From: Corylus avellana
Lineage: Eukaryota; Streptophyta; Magnoliopsida; Fagales; Betulaceae
Direction: 5' to 3'
DNA length: 64,000 bases
Assembly (NCBI RefSeq): GCF_901000735.1
Contig: NC_081546.1
Coordinates: forward strand, 22,853,009-22,917,008
Under the pieces are notes generated by a model, which saw only the letters and a program-made list of their open reading frames with translations, was not told where the DNA came from and made no database searches. Positions 46,198 through 58,200 of this stretch are shown here, piece by piece; position 1 is the first letter of the stretch; every line of letters starts with the position of its first letter. The position numbers were made by a program, and so were the translations under genes.

Positions 46198-47479
46198 TTA
46201 GTTCTTCAATGGAAGGAACTCAAAAAACTGGTGAGGAGTAGTGAAGTTGAGATTCATGGATGAAACTGATAGCTCTGTCTCTTTTTGGTTATTATTGCCA
46301 TCGTTCCGGTCACTGCTGCTCCGGAGAGGGAAGAGTTGAAGTGTTTGAGATTCCCCAATGCAATCTTCTTCATTGCCGACACCATTGAAGTAGTACTGGC
46401 TGAGACCATTTCCTCTGTAGGGTGCTATAAAGATGTTGAGGTCATGAGTAGTCTTAATGAGCTTTTGGTCCATTGTTGTTCTTACTGTTGTTGCTGTGTT
46501 TGTAGTGACAGTAGGAGTAGCAGGGCTGTTTATGAGGTGGGTGGGAGGAGAAGGACAAGACAACTGCATCATCTGCCACGTGGCATTCCTTTCCGCAAAG
46601 TTTCTTCTTTGCTGTAATTCTCCGTCATCGAATTGGATCCATCCATCTGTCCTACATTCTGCCACTGCTGCTTTTGTTGCCCTTTGAATTGAGACAGATT
46701 CCTGAAAATATTATTAAAAGACATGCAATATATCACATGAAATCTCCAATTAACCTAATATTGATAATACAAAATTTTAGTTGGGCACCCTTTGATTCTC
46801 TTAAAAAATAAGCTATAAATACTAATTTTTACTGTTAAGCAGAAGAAATAGGGTGGTTAATTAGCATGGTACTTTCAACATCATGGTGCTCGGTTCTATA
46901 GAATGTTGATGGGGGTGCCCTAAACACTGGCAAAATGACATGAAAAAGCACAGGACCCAAAATCCCAGCTAAGTTTCATAACAGAAGCCCCGACAGAAAG
47001 GAAGGAATGCAGCTTTTGGACCCTTTTCATTTCCCAACAAACAAAGCTTTTGTTGGTTCCCTATATCTTCCTCATTCCACCTTTCAATATATATAAACTG
47101 ATCATTAACATGATAAAAGCTAGTAATGATATGAAAATTATCCCTGCTTAATTTGTTTCTCTTACTGACTTTTCTAGGTAGTAAAGGCATTCAAAGTTGA
47201 AAAAGGAGGGTTCAAGTCTATGTAGAAAGACAAAGACAAAGGAAGGTAGAAACAGACCTCTGCTAGAGTACTGCAGTTTGTATGGGGTGCCCAGTTCTTG
47301 GTCTGTTCAATTTCAAAGACTGTCCTACTTGCCCCTGTAGACAAAAAGAAAAACAAAAAGAATACGACTTTACATCCCAAACAACAATCGGAATAGAGAA
47401 AAGCAATGCAAATCAAACATCTCTAACAACAAATGTTTTGGAAAAAGCCATACAATATATACAAACAAATCAGACCCCA

Positions 47480-47510
<31 letters not shown>

Positions 47511-48227
47511 GTTTTGTTCAGTAACATGAGCTGTATGTATGTGGCTGCCATAATTATAACAATATATATGAAAGATAAAAATTAAAAAAAAAGAAAAAAA
47601 AAAGAAAAAAAAGTAAACTATATATATTCTACGTGGGTTTTTACCTAATTCTTTCCTCTCTAAGATTTCAGTATCGGAAGCCGATTCCATTTGACGGCGG
47701 CGTTTCTGCCTCTCTCTTGCCTTGTGATTTTGGAACCAGTAGAAAACATTCTTCCCCTCAATCTTACCGTATCTTCGGAGCTGCGAAGTAATATGCTGAA
47801 TTTGATCAGCCGATGGGGTCCGAGTCCCACGTCGATACAATTCTTCAAGAGCCCTCAACTGCTCCGGCGTCGGATTCCACCTCGAGCTCACCACAACCGG
47901 CGGAGTATTGAACTCCTTCTTGTTCTGCTCAGCCACAGCTGCTGCAACGCATATAATTAAATTAACCAAATGAAACAAAGCTCCACACACACACGCACGC
48001 GCGCGCGCGCATTTTCACAAAGACTTGAGGAAAAATTACGACATACCCAGATGGTGATATTGTGAAAGGAAATCAGTGCCATGAAGACGGCTTGGAAATG
48101 TTGTTGCGGTGGTAATGTTGTTGGCAGAAGCCAGCGGCCTTGGAATAAGCGGTCGAAGTTTTCTGCCACTGAATGAGTCTGCAGGCATGTTGAACTCTCC
48201 TGCATCATTATAACCCATCATCCACAT
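46198..48227 (-). CDS. WOX1: WUSCHEL-related homeobox 1 (WOX1-type transcription factor)
   Basis: Four exons: 48227-48047, 47941-47645, 47334-47258 and 46701-46198, giving 352 aa; phases join at all three GT-AG introns. The N-terminus [12 protein letters not shown] and [10 protein letters not shown] (21-30) match the WOX1 subgroup. The homeodomain spans about 79-144, with recognition helix [21 protein letters not shown] is at 226-232. The WUS box TLQLFPL is at 305-311, and the C-terminus FFEFLPLKN is the conserved tail of WOX1/STENOFOLIA proteins. By family knowledge it is a nuclear regulator, mainly repressor, of leaf-blade outgrowth at the margin and of flower organ width. Intron 1 is only 105 bp. 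Exon 2 may begin at 47941 or 47938 (tandem CAG acceptors). WUS itself is less likely because of the N-terminal and C-terminal matches. Confidence 0.95.
47983..48010. repeat. (CA)n/(CG)n tract in WOX1 intron 1
   Basis: Alternating CACACACA, CGCACG and CGCGCGCG run for ~28 bp inside the 105-bp first intron, 37 bp from the exon 1 donor. Alternating purine-pyrimidine DNA of this type can adopt left-handed form. Confidence 0.85.
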
Positions 48228-48465
48228 TTTGAATCACCAGCTCGATCTCTAATTCACACACGAATTAAGTAGACAATATTGTCTATATATATATATATAT
48301 ATAGCATGTATTGATGGTTTGAATAGAGATTGTGGGTATTTGAATTTGAGAGATTGAGAGGATGGAGATTGATCACTCTAAAAGAGAGAGAGAGAGGGAA
48401 TGAAAGAGAGAATGGTGTTGGTTTAATATGGAACAAAGTGAGGAAGACATGAGGTTGACTAGGCT

Positions 48466-48496
<31 letters not shown>

Positions 48497-48620
48497 AAGA
48501 AGGGGGTGGTGAGAGAGGAGACAGTGAGAAAGAAGAGGAAGCGTGGAATTCTGGGAGGTTTTTGGGAGTAGCGAATGAAAAACGACGTGACGATCATGAG
48601 GGTTATCATAAGCCTCATCA
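48228..48620 (-). promoter_or_regulatory. WOX1 leader and proximal promoter region
   Basis: Upstream of the start codon is a perfect AGACAATATTGTCT palindrome (about 48271-48284), a (TA)n run (48285-48303) that may serve as TATA region, and two (CT)n tracts on the coding strand (about 48382-48398 and 48466-48490). Pyrimidine tracts are common in plant leaders. Transcription start cannot be fixed. Confidence 0.4.
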
Positions 48621-48953
48621 CCCCTTTTCTTTACCCTTCTCTCATTTATTGTTCTCCTCCTGTCTCGTGCCTTTCACACCTATTCTCAATCCGAACTGCC
48701 CCTCTCCTTCTCTGTACCCTTCCCTTGCCCTTTTCTTTGTCGTCCATGCAAAATTCATTTTCATTTCTAATTTCTCTCTCTCATCTATCTCTGTACGGAC
48801 CTTTTGATTCTCACATTCTCCTTTCTACCCTTCCATCTTCACGAGATTTCAGCCAATCCCATCTCCTCCTCACTCCCCAATCAAATAACCTGCTGTATGG
48901 CCTTGTAAATTAAATTATTTTGGTTTTTTTCTTGTCCAAGTGTGAGGGGGCCG

Positions 48954-48998
<45 letters not shown>

Positions 48999-50588
48999 GC
49001 AATCTGATCAATTTGGTTGGAGATAATATAGTCCCTGTGGTCATTATGATGGAATGACTCTATTCTCGAGTTAGTGTACCCGTGTCCAGTCTAGAATTTG
49101 AATGCCATAATTGTTTAATTATATCTTTGTTGGAGAGAGGACCTAGTACTATTCTATGCTATGCTGGAGCCCTACTATTATATTCTATCTCTCTTTCTTT
49201 CTATTTTTTGTTTGTTTTTTTATCACTAGCTAAATTGTTTCATGCATCACTACCACCGTCCCCACCACTCCAAACCCCACAGAATCATTTGAGCTTATTA
49301 GTTGTCTAGCAAAACCAATATATATATTAGGGAAAATTTATATTTCTCCCCCCCAATTATCACTCAATTTTGTAAAGAAAACCCTCCCAAGAAAAACCCT
49401 TCTTATTCTCTGCCATAGAGGAGGGAAGGTCAGGCACCAGCCCCATCCATATAAGATTGTCCCTGCCTCTCTTTTGTTGCTCTTCTTTCTTTTACTTTTA
49501 ATTTTAATAGTTTTTTTTTTAGGAGGTTTGGATTTTAGATCTATCACAACCTTTGGTCCACCCACACAAGCTATATATGTTCCCCTCCTCCCTCCTCCCA
49601 CTACCAGCGCGTGGTTTTCACGCACTGGCGAGTGGCTTACACGCTTCGGTCCTTCATCGTGTCCTCATTGCCTTTCTCCTTATGCCATATGTTGGAGCTA
49701 TTGTTCTAGGAATTTATTTGCCGACGACTTTTTTTTTTTTTTTTTTTTTTGTAATTTTCTGTTCTTTGTTTTTCTTTTTTCTGACTAGTTTGTTGTGTTG
49801 GCCATTTTTTCTTCTTTTGACATATATAGTTTTCCCTTTTCCTTTTGACCACTGATGGTATTGTTTAATTTCCTCAACCGACTACTGGTGGTCGTGCGGC
49901 AAACCCTTTCGGGTTTTGTTCCGTTTACAAAAAATTTCCTTTTATTATAAACTATTTTGACAGTTTCGGTTTGCTTGATGAACCAAGTCATTTATTTGAC
50001 CCATTCTCAACGGTTCTTAAGAAGACTTTATCGCATTTATTTTTTATTTTCATGTACCCAACATTGAATAGAAAAAAAAAAAAATAAATAAATAAAAAAA
50101 AGAGTGGCAATTTGAGATGCTTAGTTTTTTTCAAAATATAGTACCAATGAATTGTATGGCTCAGTACATTTTTGCAAAGAGTTAGTTACCTTAGGACCTG
50201 TTTGGGTGTGCGTTTAACACTTAAAAAGTTATTTTAAAGAAAAAGATTCATATTTGGTAAAAAAAATTAAAAACACTTTTAAAAGTTCAAAAAGCCTAAA
50301 AATAGCCAAAACGCACTTTTGACAAAAGTTTAAAAATGAAAATTTTGTCTAAAAATACATTTTAACTTAAAAAAAATTTATTTCTCTAATTTAATCTCAA
50401 AAGATGCTCTTAATCCATTAGCTTCTAAAGCTTTACGGCCTAAAGGAATGTTTAGTCCATGGCAACCCTAGCCTAACTCGTACTTTCAATTTCTAGACCT
50501 CACGAGTCAAGGCTGACTTAAACTTAATTAATAATCTATTTATCAAAATATGATTAAAATGCACTAATTTAGAGTAGAATTCTTAATA

Positions 50589-50638
<50 letters not shown>

Positions 50639-50956
50639 TAGATTTTGTCACCTCATCATTCATTAAATGAGCTATAATGAATTAGGAAAAAAAAAAATGA
50701 AGAGTTTTAATGTTTCCTAAAAAATGAAAAGAGTTTTAATCTTTCCTAAAAAATGAAAAGAGTTGTATAATTCCATGCAAAGGCTGCAGAGGCGCAGGAT
50801 ATAAATCCTGATGGCTCTCAAACCAATGTATACAGAGCTTGACTGCAGGAGTGATGACGGGCAGCAAGCTGGTGAGTGGCTCCACCCACACTTCTATGCA
50901 ACTTGGGGCAGCATATCTTGGCCTTGGGCAACTTCTTGCATTTGTGTGGCCTAGAA
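48621..50956. other. Spacer upstream of WOX1, no gene seen
   Basis: C/T-rich to 48900, then AT-rich, with (TA)n tracts at about 48957-48993 and 50594-50633. A left foldback end may start at 49330 (GGGAAAATTTATATTTCTCC) but no right end is found. Frames at 49338-49855 lack domains. The segment 50780-50950 is GC-richer and unidentified. This spacer and WOX1 have no second copy in the window. Confidence 0.45.
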
Positions 50957-53900
50957 AGGGAAAACCGGTTCAGAGTAAATTTCCTTCAATTCATTTAAAA
51001 GAGTATCAAGTATCTATAAATATTTAAAATGTATATTAAACTCTTAACTTTATTAATAGCAGTTTATTAATTACTAAATTTAATGTGTCTTTTAAATGTT
51101 TATAGACATTAGATACTGTTTTAAATAGGTTGGATGATATTTCTTCTGGACCGATTTGGAGGAAATTTCTGTCATTTTCAAAGTGCTTATTCTTTTAGGT
51201 GCAAGTAAGAGTCACAATTAATTTTTACATCTATTTTCATTTATTGTTTAATTCAATAATAATTTTTATTTTCACGTTAAAAAGTGAGCACTTGAGAGTA
51301 TTTGTAGCACTCCTCTTGTGTAGCCGATTTCGAGTGCACAACCTAAACTCGTTTCCTTCAATATTGAATCAAAGTAATTCATTTAGAGTACAATTATATA
51401 CCATATTTTTATCCAATAACTTTTCCACAATGATGATGTGGCAACCTAAATCAACTATTAGATTTTTTTTTTTTTTTTAAAAAAAATTTTAAATAATAAA
51501 TAAGAGAATCGATCGAAGGGGTTAATTAGGCTTGTCACATCATCATTGTAAAATAATTGTGGGATAGAAATGTGGTATGTAGCATTAGTTATTCATTTAA
51601 TGACCTAATATGATCAGTTAACTAGGCACAGCCAAAAGAATAGTTGTAGCATAAACTTCTTTATTAAATTATCAGGTAGATTGGACTTGATATTTGGTAC
51701 TCACAAAAAGAACTTGATATGGCTATTTTGAGTTATAACATCACTTTTAATATATCAAGTGGAATCCATGTTAGCTTAAGTAGAGACTCCTGGAAATAGG
51801 ATTTTTTTTTTTTTTTTCAATTTAACTTTTGGATATTCATTTTACGTTGTTGAGTAAGGTAGGAATATTATGTATGAAAATTCAAGTGATATTCTTCTCT
51901 TATTCGATGATATCAAAAATCACTACTAAAAAAAAAAAAAAAAGAAGAAGCATTTTCACTTTGTTTTAATTTTATATTGTTTTACTAAAACGACGCCTAG
52001 TGTTCAGGGGGTAGTTTAATCGGCTGGGGACCATACCTTATGAAGCGGATGTTAATAGTTTGAATCATCCTCCCCCTTTCCCCCTTGTGTGAATATGTTT
52101 TTTTTAAAAAAAAAAAAAAAAAAAAAACCTAAACTATGATGTCACGTCGTTTTTAATACAAGACATCAATTTTCATCGGTTTGTTACAAACGACGAGTAG
52201 TTATTAAATTCACGTCCATTTTTTTTTTAAAAAAAAAATGATGACATGAGATATTTAAATTTACATTGTTTTGGTACAAATGATATTAATTTTACACAAT
52301 TTAACGTCGTTTTTTAAAAATTTGTAGACTTTGGTTATGAGCTTCGACAGGAGTAGTTGTAGTACCGATTGTTGTGGGGAGGGAGTTGTGTGCTTTTGCT
52401 TCTCAAATGACATCTGACATCTCTATTTATAATTCTAGGATCCTCAGAGAAGTAGGAGACAAAACCATTTGGGACTGGAATTTTTGTAGTGTAGGCCAAG
52501 GGAGGAAAAAGACCTCCTTTGGCCCACTAGGAAAACTGGCCATGGGAAAAATAAATTCTCCCCATGGGCCTAGGGCTAGGGTTAAAACCCTTTTAACACT
52601 ACCCCACTCTCACATGTTTTCTTGCATGGGCTTAGGTTTTATTATCAAGCCCAATGTTCTTTTTACTCAGCTTAGGCCTTTAGAATTAAATTCATTGAGC
52701 CTAAAGCTCATACTTAAGCCTATAGGAATTAAATACCTGAACCCAATGTTCTATTTAATTCCTATAGTTTGTAAGAATTAAATCCGGAGTCTTGAGCTCT
52801 TTTTAATTTCCGATTAGCCACTTTGATTTGATTTGATTGTTTTGGTTCTCGAACATTCACACACACAGTATCACAGTTTGTAAAGAAGAATAAGGAAGAA
52901 GCAGAAAGTTGACGTAGGAGAAGAAAAGGTGAAGAAGAAAATGGAAGAAGAAGATCGATGGAAGGAAATAGAAAATGTGAAAAGAATGATCAAAGGAACT
53001 TTCAGAACATAAATAATTCAGATGTGTTGACAGGTCGACATTAAGTGCGTAAGTGCTAAGATTTAATGGTTGAGATTGAAAGAGATTAATCGAACGGCCG
53101 GAGATGAATGTTGTTTTCAAATGACATTTCTGGTGTGTTTGGAATTGCAATTTTATATACCAAAAGTGCGAATTTAAACCAAATCTCAAAATGTAAATTG
53201 TTTGAAACTGCGTTTTTAAAAAGATGTGATTTGAAAACACAAAAAAAAATCTTTACTAAACTCTTTTTTTAAAAGAGAAATGTTATGGAGTAACTCTTTA
53301 CTAACAAAAACTTATTAAATTAACTAATGGCAACGGGGGAGGCCGCGGCCACCGCCTAAAGGTTGTGGGGGTGGCTGTGGCATCCTCGTTGCCATCGGGG
53401 GTCCAACCCAAGGCGCACCAGGTCCTACAGCGAGTGGCCGGCCACCTAATGGGGTTGCCGACCATGCCCCTGCAATTCTAGGGTTTTTATTTATTTAATA
53501 AAAAAATAAATTTAAGGGTTAGAAGAAACTTAAAAAAAAAATAAAAAAATAAAAAAATTCAATTCTTTCGGGAATAACTATTCCCCTCATTTTTTTTTAG
53601 AGGAATAGATATTCCTGTGGGTAAGGGATTAGTGATTCCTGCATGATAATTATTTTTAAGAATAGATCCTTACCAAACAAAAAAAATAATTATTCCATAA
53701 GAATAATAATTTTATTTTGGGGTTTGTTCTACAAACCAAACAAACTCTTAAAGTTAAAACAATACAATTCATCAAGGTACTCAATGGGAATGTGAGGAGG
53801 TGAATCCATGACAAAAAATGGTCCACAAGCACACTTAGGACGTGAGTAAAAACACGAGCAAAGCCACTCAAGTACCAATCGAAAAGACAGATCCGATTCC

Positions 53901-54783
53901 AAACCACCAAATCAACCTCACACAATAATATCCACAAGATAAAATTATTGAAAAGAAAGCATCTCAACAAACACAACCATAACATGAGCACATAGATTTT
54001 GATTGCGAAGTAAAAGCTCTTTGAATAATTCAAAAATAAAACCGCTCTAGAATAGCCAAACATAAGAGATCACTGTTTTAAAAAAATATTAAAGTAAAAA
54101 AGAAGAAGATTAAAGTACTTTCATATATATATTAGATGGGTAAAAAAAGTAATCATGAATCGGATCTGAACTCAGGCCAAGAGGCCCAAAATAGTTGGGC
54201 TACTCGGGTGAAGCGAGCTGATGGGTGGAGTCAATAATAGAAACAAGTGTGGGCAAGAACGTTTCCATGTGGGCCAATTTTGATTATCTATATATAGAGA
54301 TATATAGATATACCCAAAGCCAAGAGGGACAGATATTTATTGAATTGATTAATTTTGTATTACAAAATAAGATATTTGTAGAGAGTGTATCATTTTTGAT
54401 AACTGAAAATTGAAAAACATGGTAACGGATCTAAATTCTAATCAAATGGTCTTACATGTGAAATAGAACAAGGCCAACTTATTATTTTAGGGGAATTAAG
54501 CCCAAGGCCCCAATAACATGAATTCTCAAATAGTAACAATATAATTATTATTATTATTATTTTTTTTTATAAATTTTTCTTAAGGCTCTTTTTTTGTTTT
54601 TGTTTTTAAAAGAAGTTAATAAGTGCTCTTTAATTTAGATTAAATTAATAATTATAGTTAAAAAATAAATAAAGATAAAGAAGTAGAGAAAAATAAAAGG
54701 TCACATTAATGTCCTCCCTAAAGTAATAACTAAAACAAAAATATTGGCTAAGTTGCTAATTAAATTAATATATAGAATATACA
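50957..54783. repeat. In-context copy of the 29489-33293 block
   Basis: This copy sits without gaps between the WOX1 upstream region and the PPR gene. It contains the SINE at 52001-52127, a GC-rich GGTGGC-type core at 53332-53480 and AT-rich filler. The contig-like partner stops where a SINE begins here (54784), consistent with assembly breaking at a dispersed repeat. Confidence 0.92.
52001..52127 (+). mobile_element. tRNA-derived SINE with poly-A tail, second copy
   Basis: Allele of 30545-30664, with a duplicated CCCCCTTT segment before the tail. Box A-like GGGTAGTTTAATCGGCTG. Confidence 0.75.
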
Positions 54784-54888
54784 GATAGTTGAATCTGCTA
54801 GGTATCACACCGCATAAAATACGAAAGTCATTAGTTCGAATATCTATCTTTCCTTTTCATCTCTTTGTGTGAACATGTATATATATAC
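54783..54888 (+). mobile_element. tRNA-derived SINE upstream of the PPR gene
   Basis: GATAGTTGAATCTGCTAGG (diverged box A), TTAGTTCGAATATC (box B-like), then TTTGTGTGAACATGT and a TA-rich tail. It lies about 190 bp upstream of the PPR start codon. The alternative-haplotype contig 29489-33293 stops where it begins. Confidence 0.65.
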
Positions 54889-55049
54889 ACCTTGGATGAA
54901 TTCTACCTGTAATTGGAAAATAAAATTAAGAGCAAAAATTGAGAAGAATTAATTTTTTAATTAATTTTTTATTTATTTTAAATTATTAGAAAAAGCCTTA
55001 CGCCTCAAAATCTCTCCAGCCGGCCTCATAATCTATACCCAGTCGAAAC

Positions 55050-55253
55050 ATGCACTGTTCATTCCAGTGTTATCCATGCGCAGCACGTATGATTCCCATG
55101 GATTTCTCAGAAAGTTTGCTGTCTTCTGGGCTATCCATGGCGATCAGCCTTTTTGTTATTGGAAGAGTTCGATTAAACGCTTACATTCCCTTCACCATCA
55201 TAAACAAAAGAAACCCATTACTTGGTATAGCCAAAAGAGGAAGAAACCTGTAA
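55050..55253 (+). promoter_or_regulatory. Possible upstream ORF overlapping the PPR start
   Basis: An ATG at 55050 opens a 67-codon frame in a different register that runs 178 bases past the PPR start. If the transcript begins upstream of it, scanning ribosomes would meet it first. The product has no recognisable features. Confidence 0.3.
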
Positions 55254-58200
55254 AATCTGTCGAGAAGCAAGAATCTGACCCGGGTGTGTATATGAGGGAC
55301 ACTGTGGGAAAAATATACAGACTCCTAAAGTATTCCTCTTGGGATTTGGCCAAAGAAGAGCTTGAGAGGCTCCCTATAAGATGGGATTCTTATACAGTCA
55401 ACAAAGTTCTGAAAACCCATCCTCCAATGGAGAAGGCCTGGTTGTTTTTCAACTGGGCTTCAAGGCTAAAAGGGTTCAAGCACGACCAGTTTACTTATAC
55501 AACAATGGTGGGTATTTTTGGAGAAGCGGGGAGGATTTCGTCGATGAAGTATGTGTTTGAGCAGATGCAGGAGAAGGGGTTGAAGATAGATGCTGTGACT
55601 TACACTTCGTTGATGCATTGGCTTTCTAGCTCTGGAGATGTTGATGGGGCAGTGAAGGTGTGGGAAGAAATGAAGGCTAACGGCTGCTATCTCACTGTTG
55701 TTTCCTACACTGCCTATATGAAGGTTCTGTTTGATAATAGTAGAGCAAAGGAGGCCACTGATGTTTACAGGGAGATGCTTCAATCTGGGTGTACTCCAAA
55801 TTGTCACACCTACACTATCTTAATGGAACATCTTGTGGGTTCTGGTGAGTGCAATGCTACTTTGTATGTATATTGCCCTTTAGTTGTTTGTTAAATTGTC
55901 TAGGTGGGTGGCTGTTGAAGGTGTGCTTGCTTTACTTGGTAGTTGTAAGGGATATGAGCTTTTGGATTACTATTTTCCAATGATCCTGATATTTCTTCCC
56001 TCTGCGTGTTTCTTGTTAAGTAAAACCAACAGTTTCTCTCATGTCCTTGCCAATATGACCTATTAGAAACCATCAAAGAGAGTAGCTCGTTTAGGAGCGA
56101 CCCATATGTTTATAAAAGCTTAAGCTATCAAGAGGTGGGCCAAGAATGTATGTCAACTTGTCAAGCTCACGGCACATTAATACTCTCCCCTACATGCATG
56201 CCCATCCAATAACATTAAACCTGTAGGTCGTGCACATGCAAAGCAGAAGAAATCACCATAAGGGTCCCAAACTGAAGGCTTCTTACTCAAAAAAGGCTAT
56301 GATACAATGTTAGAAATTAAACTATCAAGATGTGGGTCAGCATTGTAAATCAAATCCACCACATACTAACATGGCCAGTGACTTCTTTGTGACCAAACTT
56401 AGGTTTAATTCCGGTGACTTCTTTCATTCCTACCTATCAATTGAAAAATAAAAAGAACAAGAACAAGAAAAATAAAGGAAGAAAATAAAAGATTCATTTT
56501 TCCCACTTTAGTCATTTGTAAATTCCATGCTTGTCTCTTTAGAATGAGTCATGCTATATATTGATCTCTTATACCACTCCCTTATCACTGGGCTGATGTA
56601 GCAGTGTCAATTAATCCTTGGATCAGTCTTTATAAAAAAAGGGAAAAAATTCAAAGGCTGATGGGCACTGCTACATTAGCCTCGTACGGAAGTGGGATGG
56701 GAGATAAGTACTTAGAATTACTCCTTTAGAATTTATTTGTGAAAATGGATTTGTAAGTAGATTCATTTCCCTCGGAACATTACAAAGTTTATTTTATACT
56801 AAGAACTTTATAATATTGATTTCTACTGTGATAAAGTGCAATTATGTGTCTGGTTGGCAATATGATTTAGTCGTATGTTATGCATCAAAAACTATTTTAG
56901 TCATATGACAAATTTACAGTCTAGTGAAGCTAATTAGCTTTGAGGACACTGCCTATAATTGACATTGCTTCCTACTGGACGCATTGGTATGTTAATCCTA
57001 CCATCGTTGTCTAGGACCAATAGAAGATACTATGAATGTATAACTCTGAATATAGGGCCTCTTGATTCACATGATATTTGACAATCTCAGATCCCTGTTT
57101 GCGTTCTATAGGAAGTCTTTTTGCAGAAACGTTTTAGCCAAGTGACAATTTTACAAATGACAATCTTGTTTTTCTGCTATGAAGCTGATGAAACTTGCTA
57201 TTTGTTAATGATCATGAAGCATTATCCATAAAATAGGAAAAAAAAAATTGTTCCTCTCTGCTATTTGCCAATAGATCCAATTGTTGAAGCCTATTAAAAC
57301 TCTCCTTGTGTTTAATAGCTGACACAAAAACTAGGTAGGCACCATTTTATTAGGCCTTTCTGAGGATGAGATGCTAAGTAGTGTAATTGACATATTCTAT
57401 GAATATTTCCGTAAATATAACGTTATGAGAATACTCATGTAACTTTAATGACATACATTGCTAAAAAATCTAAAATATGCACCCCTCTTATTCATTTATT
57501 TATTTAGTTTCTAGGAATGACATACCCAGTTAGTGCAAGAAGTTGCTATCTAGTAAACTGACGGCCTTTCAGGACAGAGCAATCAACTTATACTCATTAT
57601 GCTTCCATTGCAGCTGCATTGACATGTTATCATTGTCTTTGTCATATTTTCTTTCACTTAAATGATCTTCTAGTTTCTCATTTCTAATGGACAATGGGAA
57701 CATAATGGACATTCTGTTTTAGATATCTTAAATGGAGGCACCTTGTGTACTTGAAATGCTTATCTCAGTGTTTCCTAGTCTATGTTATATACAGTATGTG
57801 CTGCTACCCCCTATTTTTACCGATAGGAGTTGAATACTTGCTTACTGTGCTGCATAGCTGCGGATGATTTTATAGAATACTCGGTTACTTTTTGACATCT
57901 GATTTATTGAAACCAGATATGCTCTTTTATTGTTTTGGCATGCATGGTGTACTATGCTAAAATCCAGCCACTAGGCATCAATTCTCTCAAGGGCTTCTTC
58001 AATGAATCCATCAGTCAATCATATCTTCTTACATTCTGCTTAAAATGGCCCGAGCATTGTAGTTAGTTTTGGTCATATTTTTCATCTTGCCATGATTATT
58101 CTATGTTTTGTATGTGATTAAGTAGTTTTCAACACCTTTATTCACAAGGCTATAGTCGATTCTGTCAATATTTGTCCTTATGAGTTAATTCTGAACTCTT

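Noticed and set aside
46198..48227. WUSCHEL itself
   Set aside because: The MWMMGYN start, the [10 protein letters not shown] motif, the four-exon layout and the FFEFLPLKN end fit WOX1.
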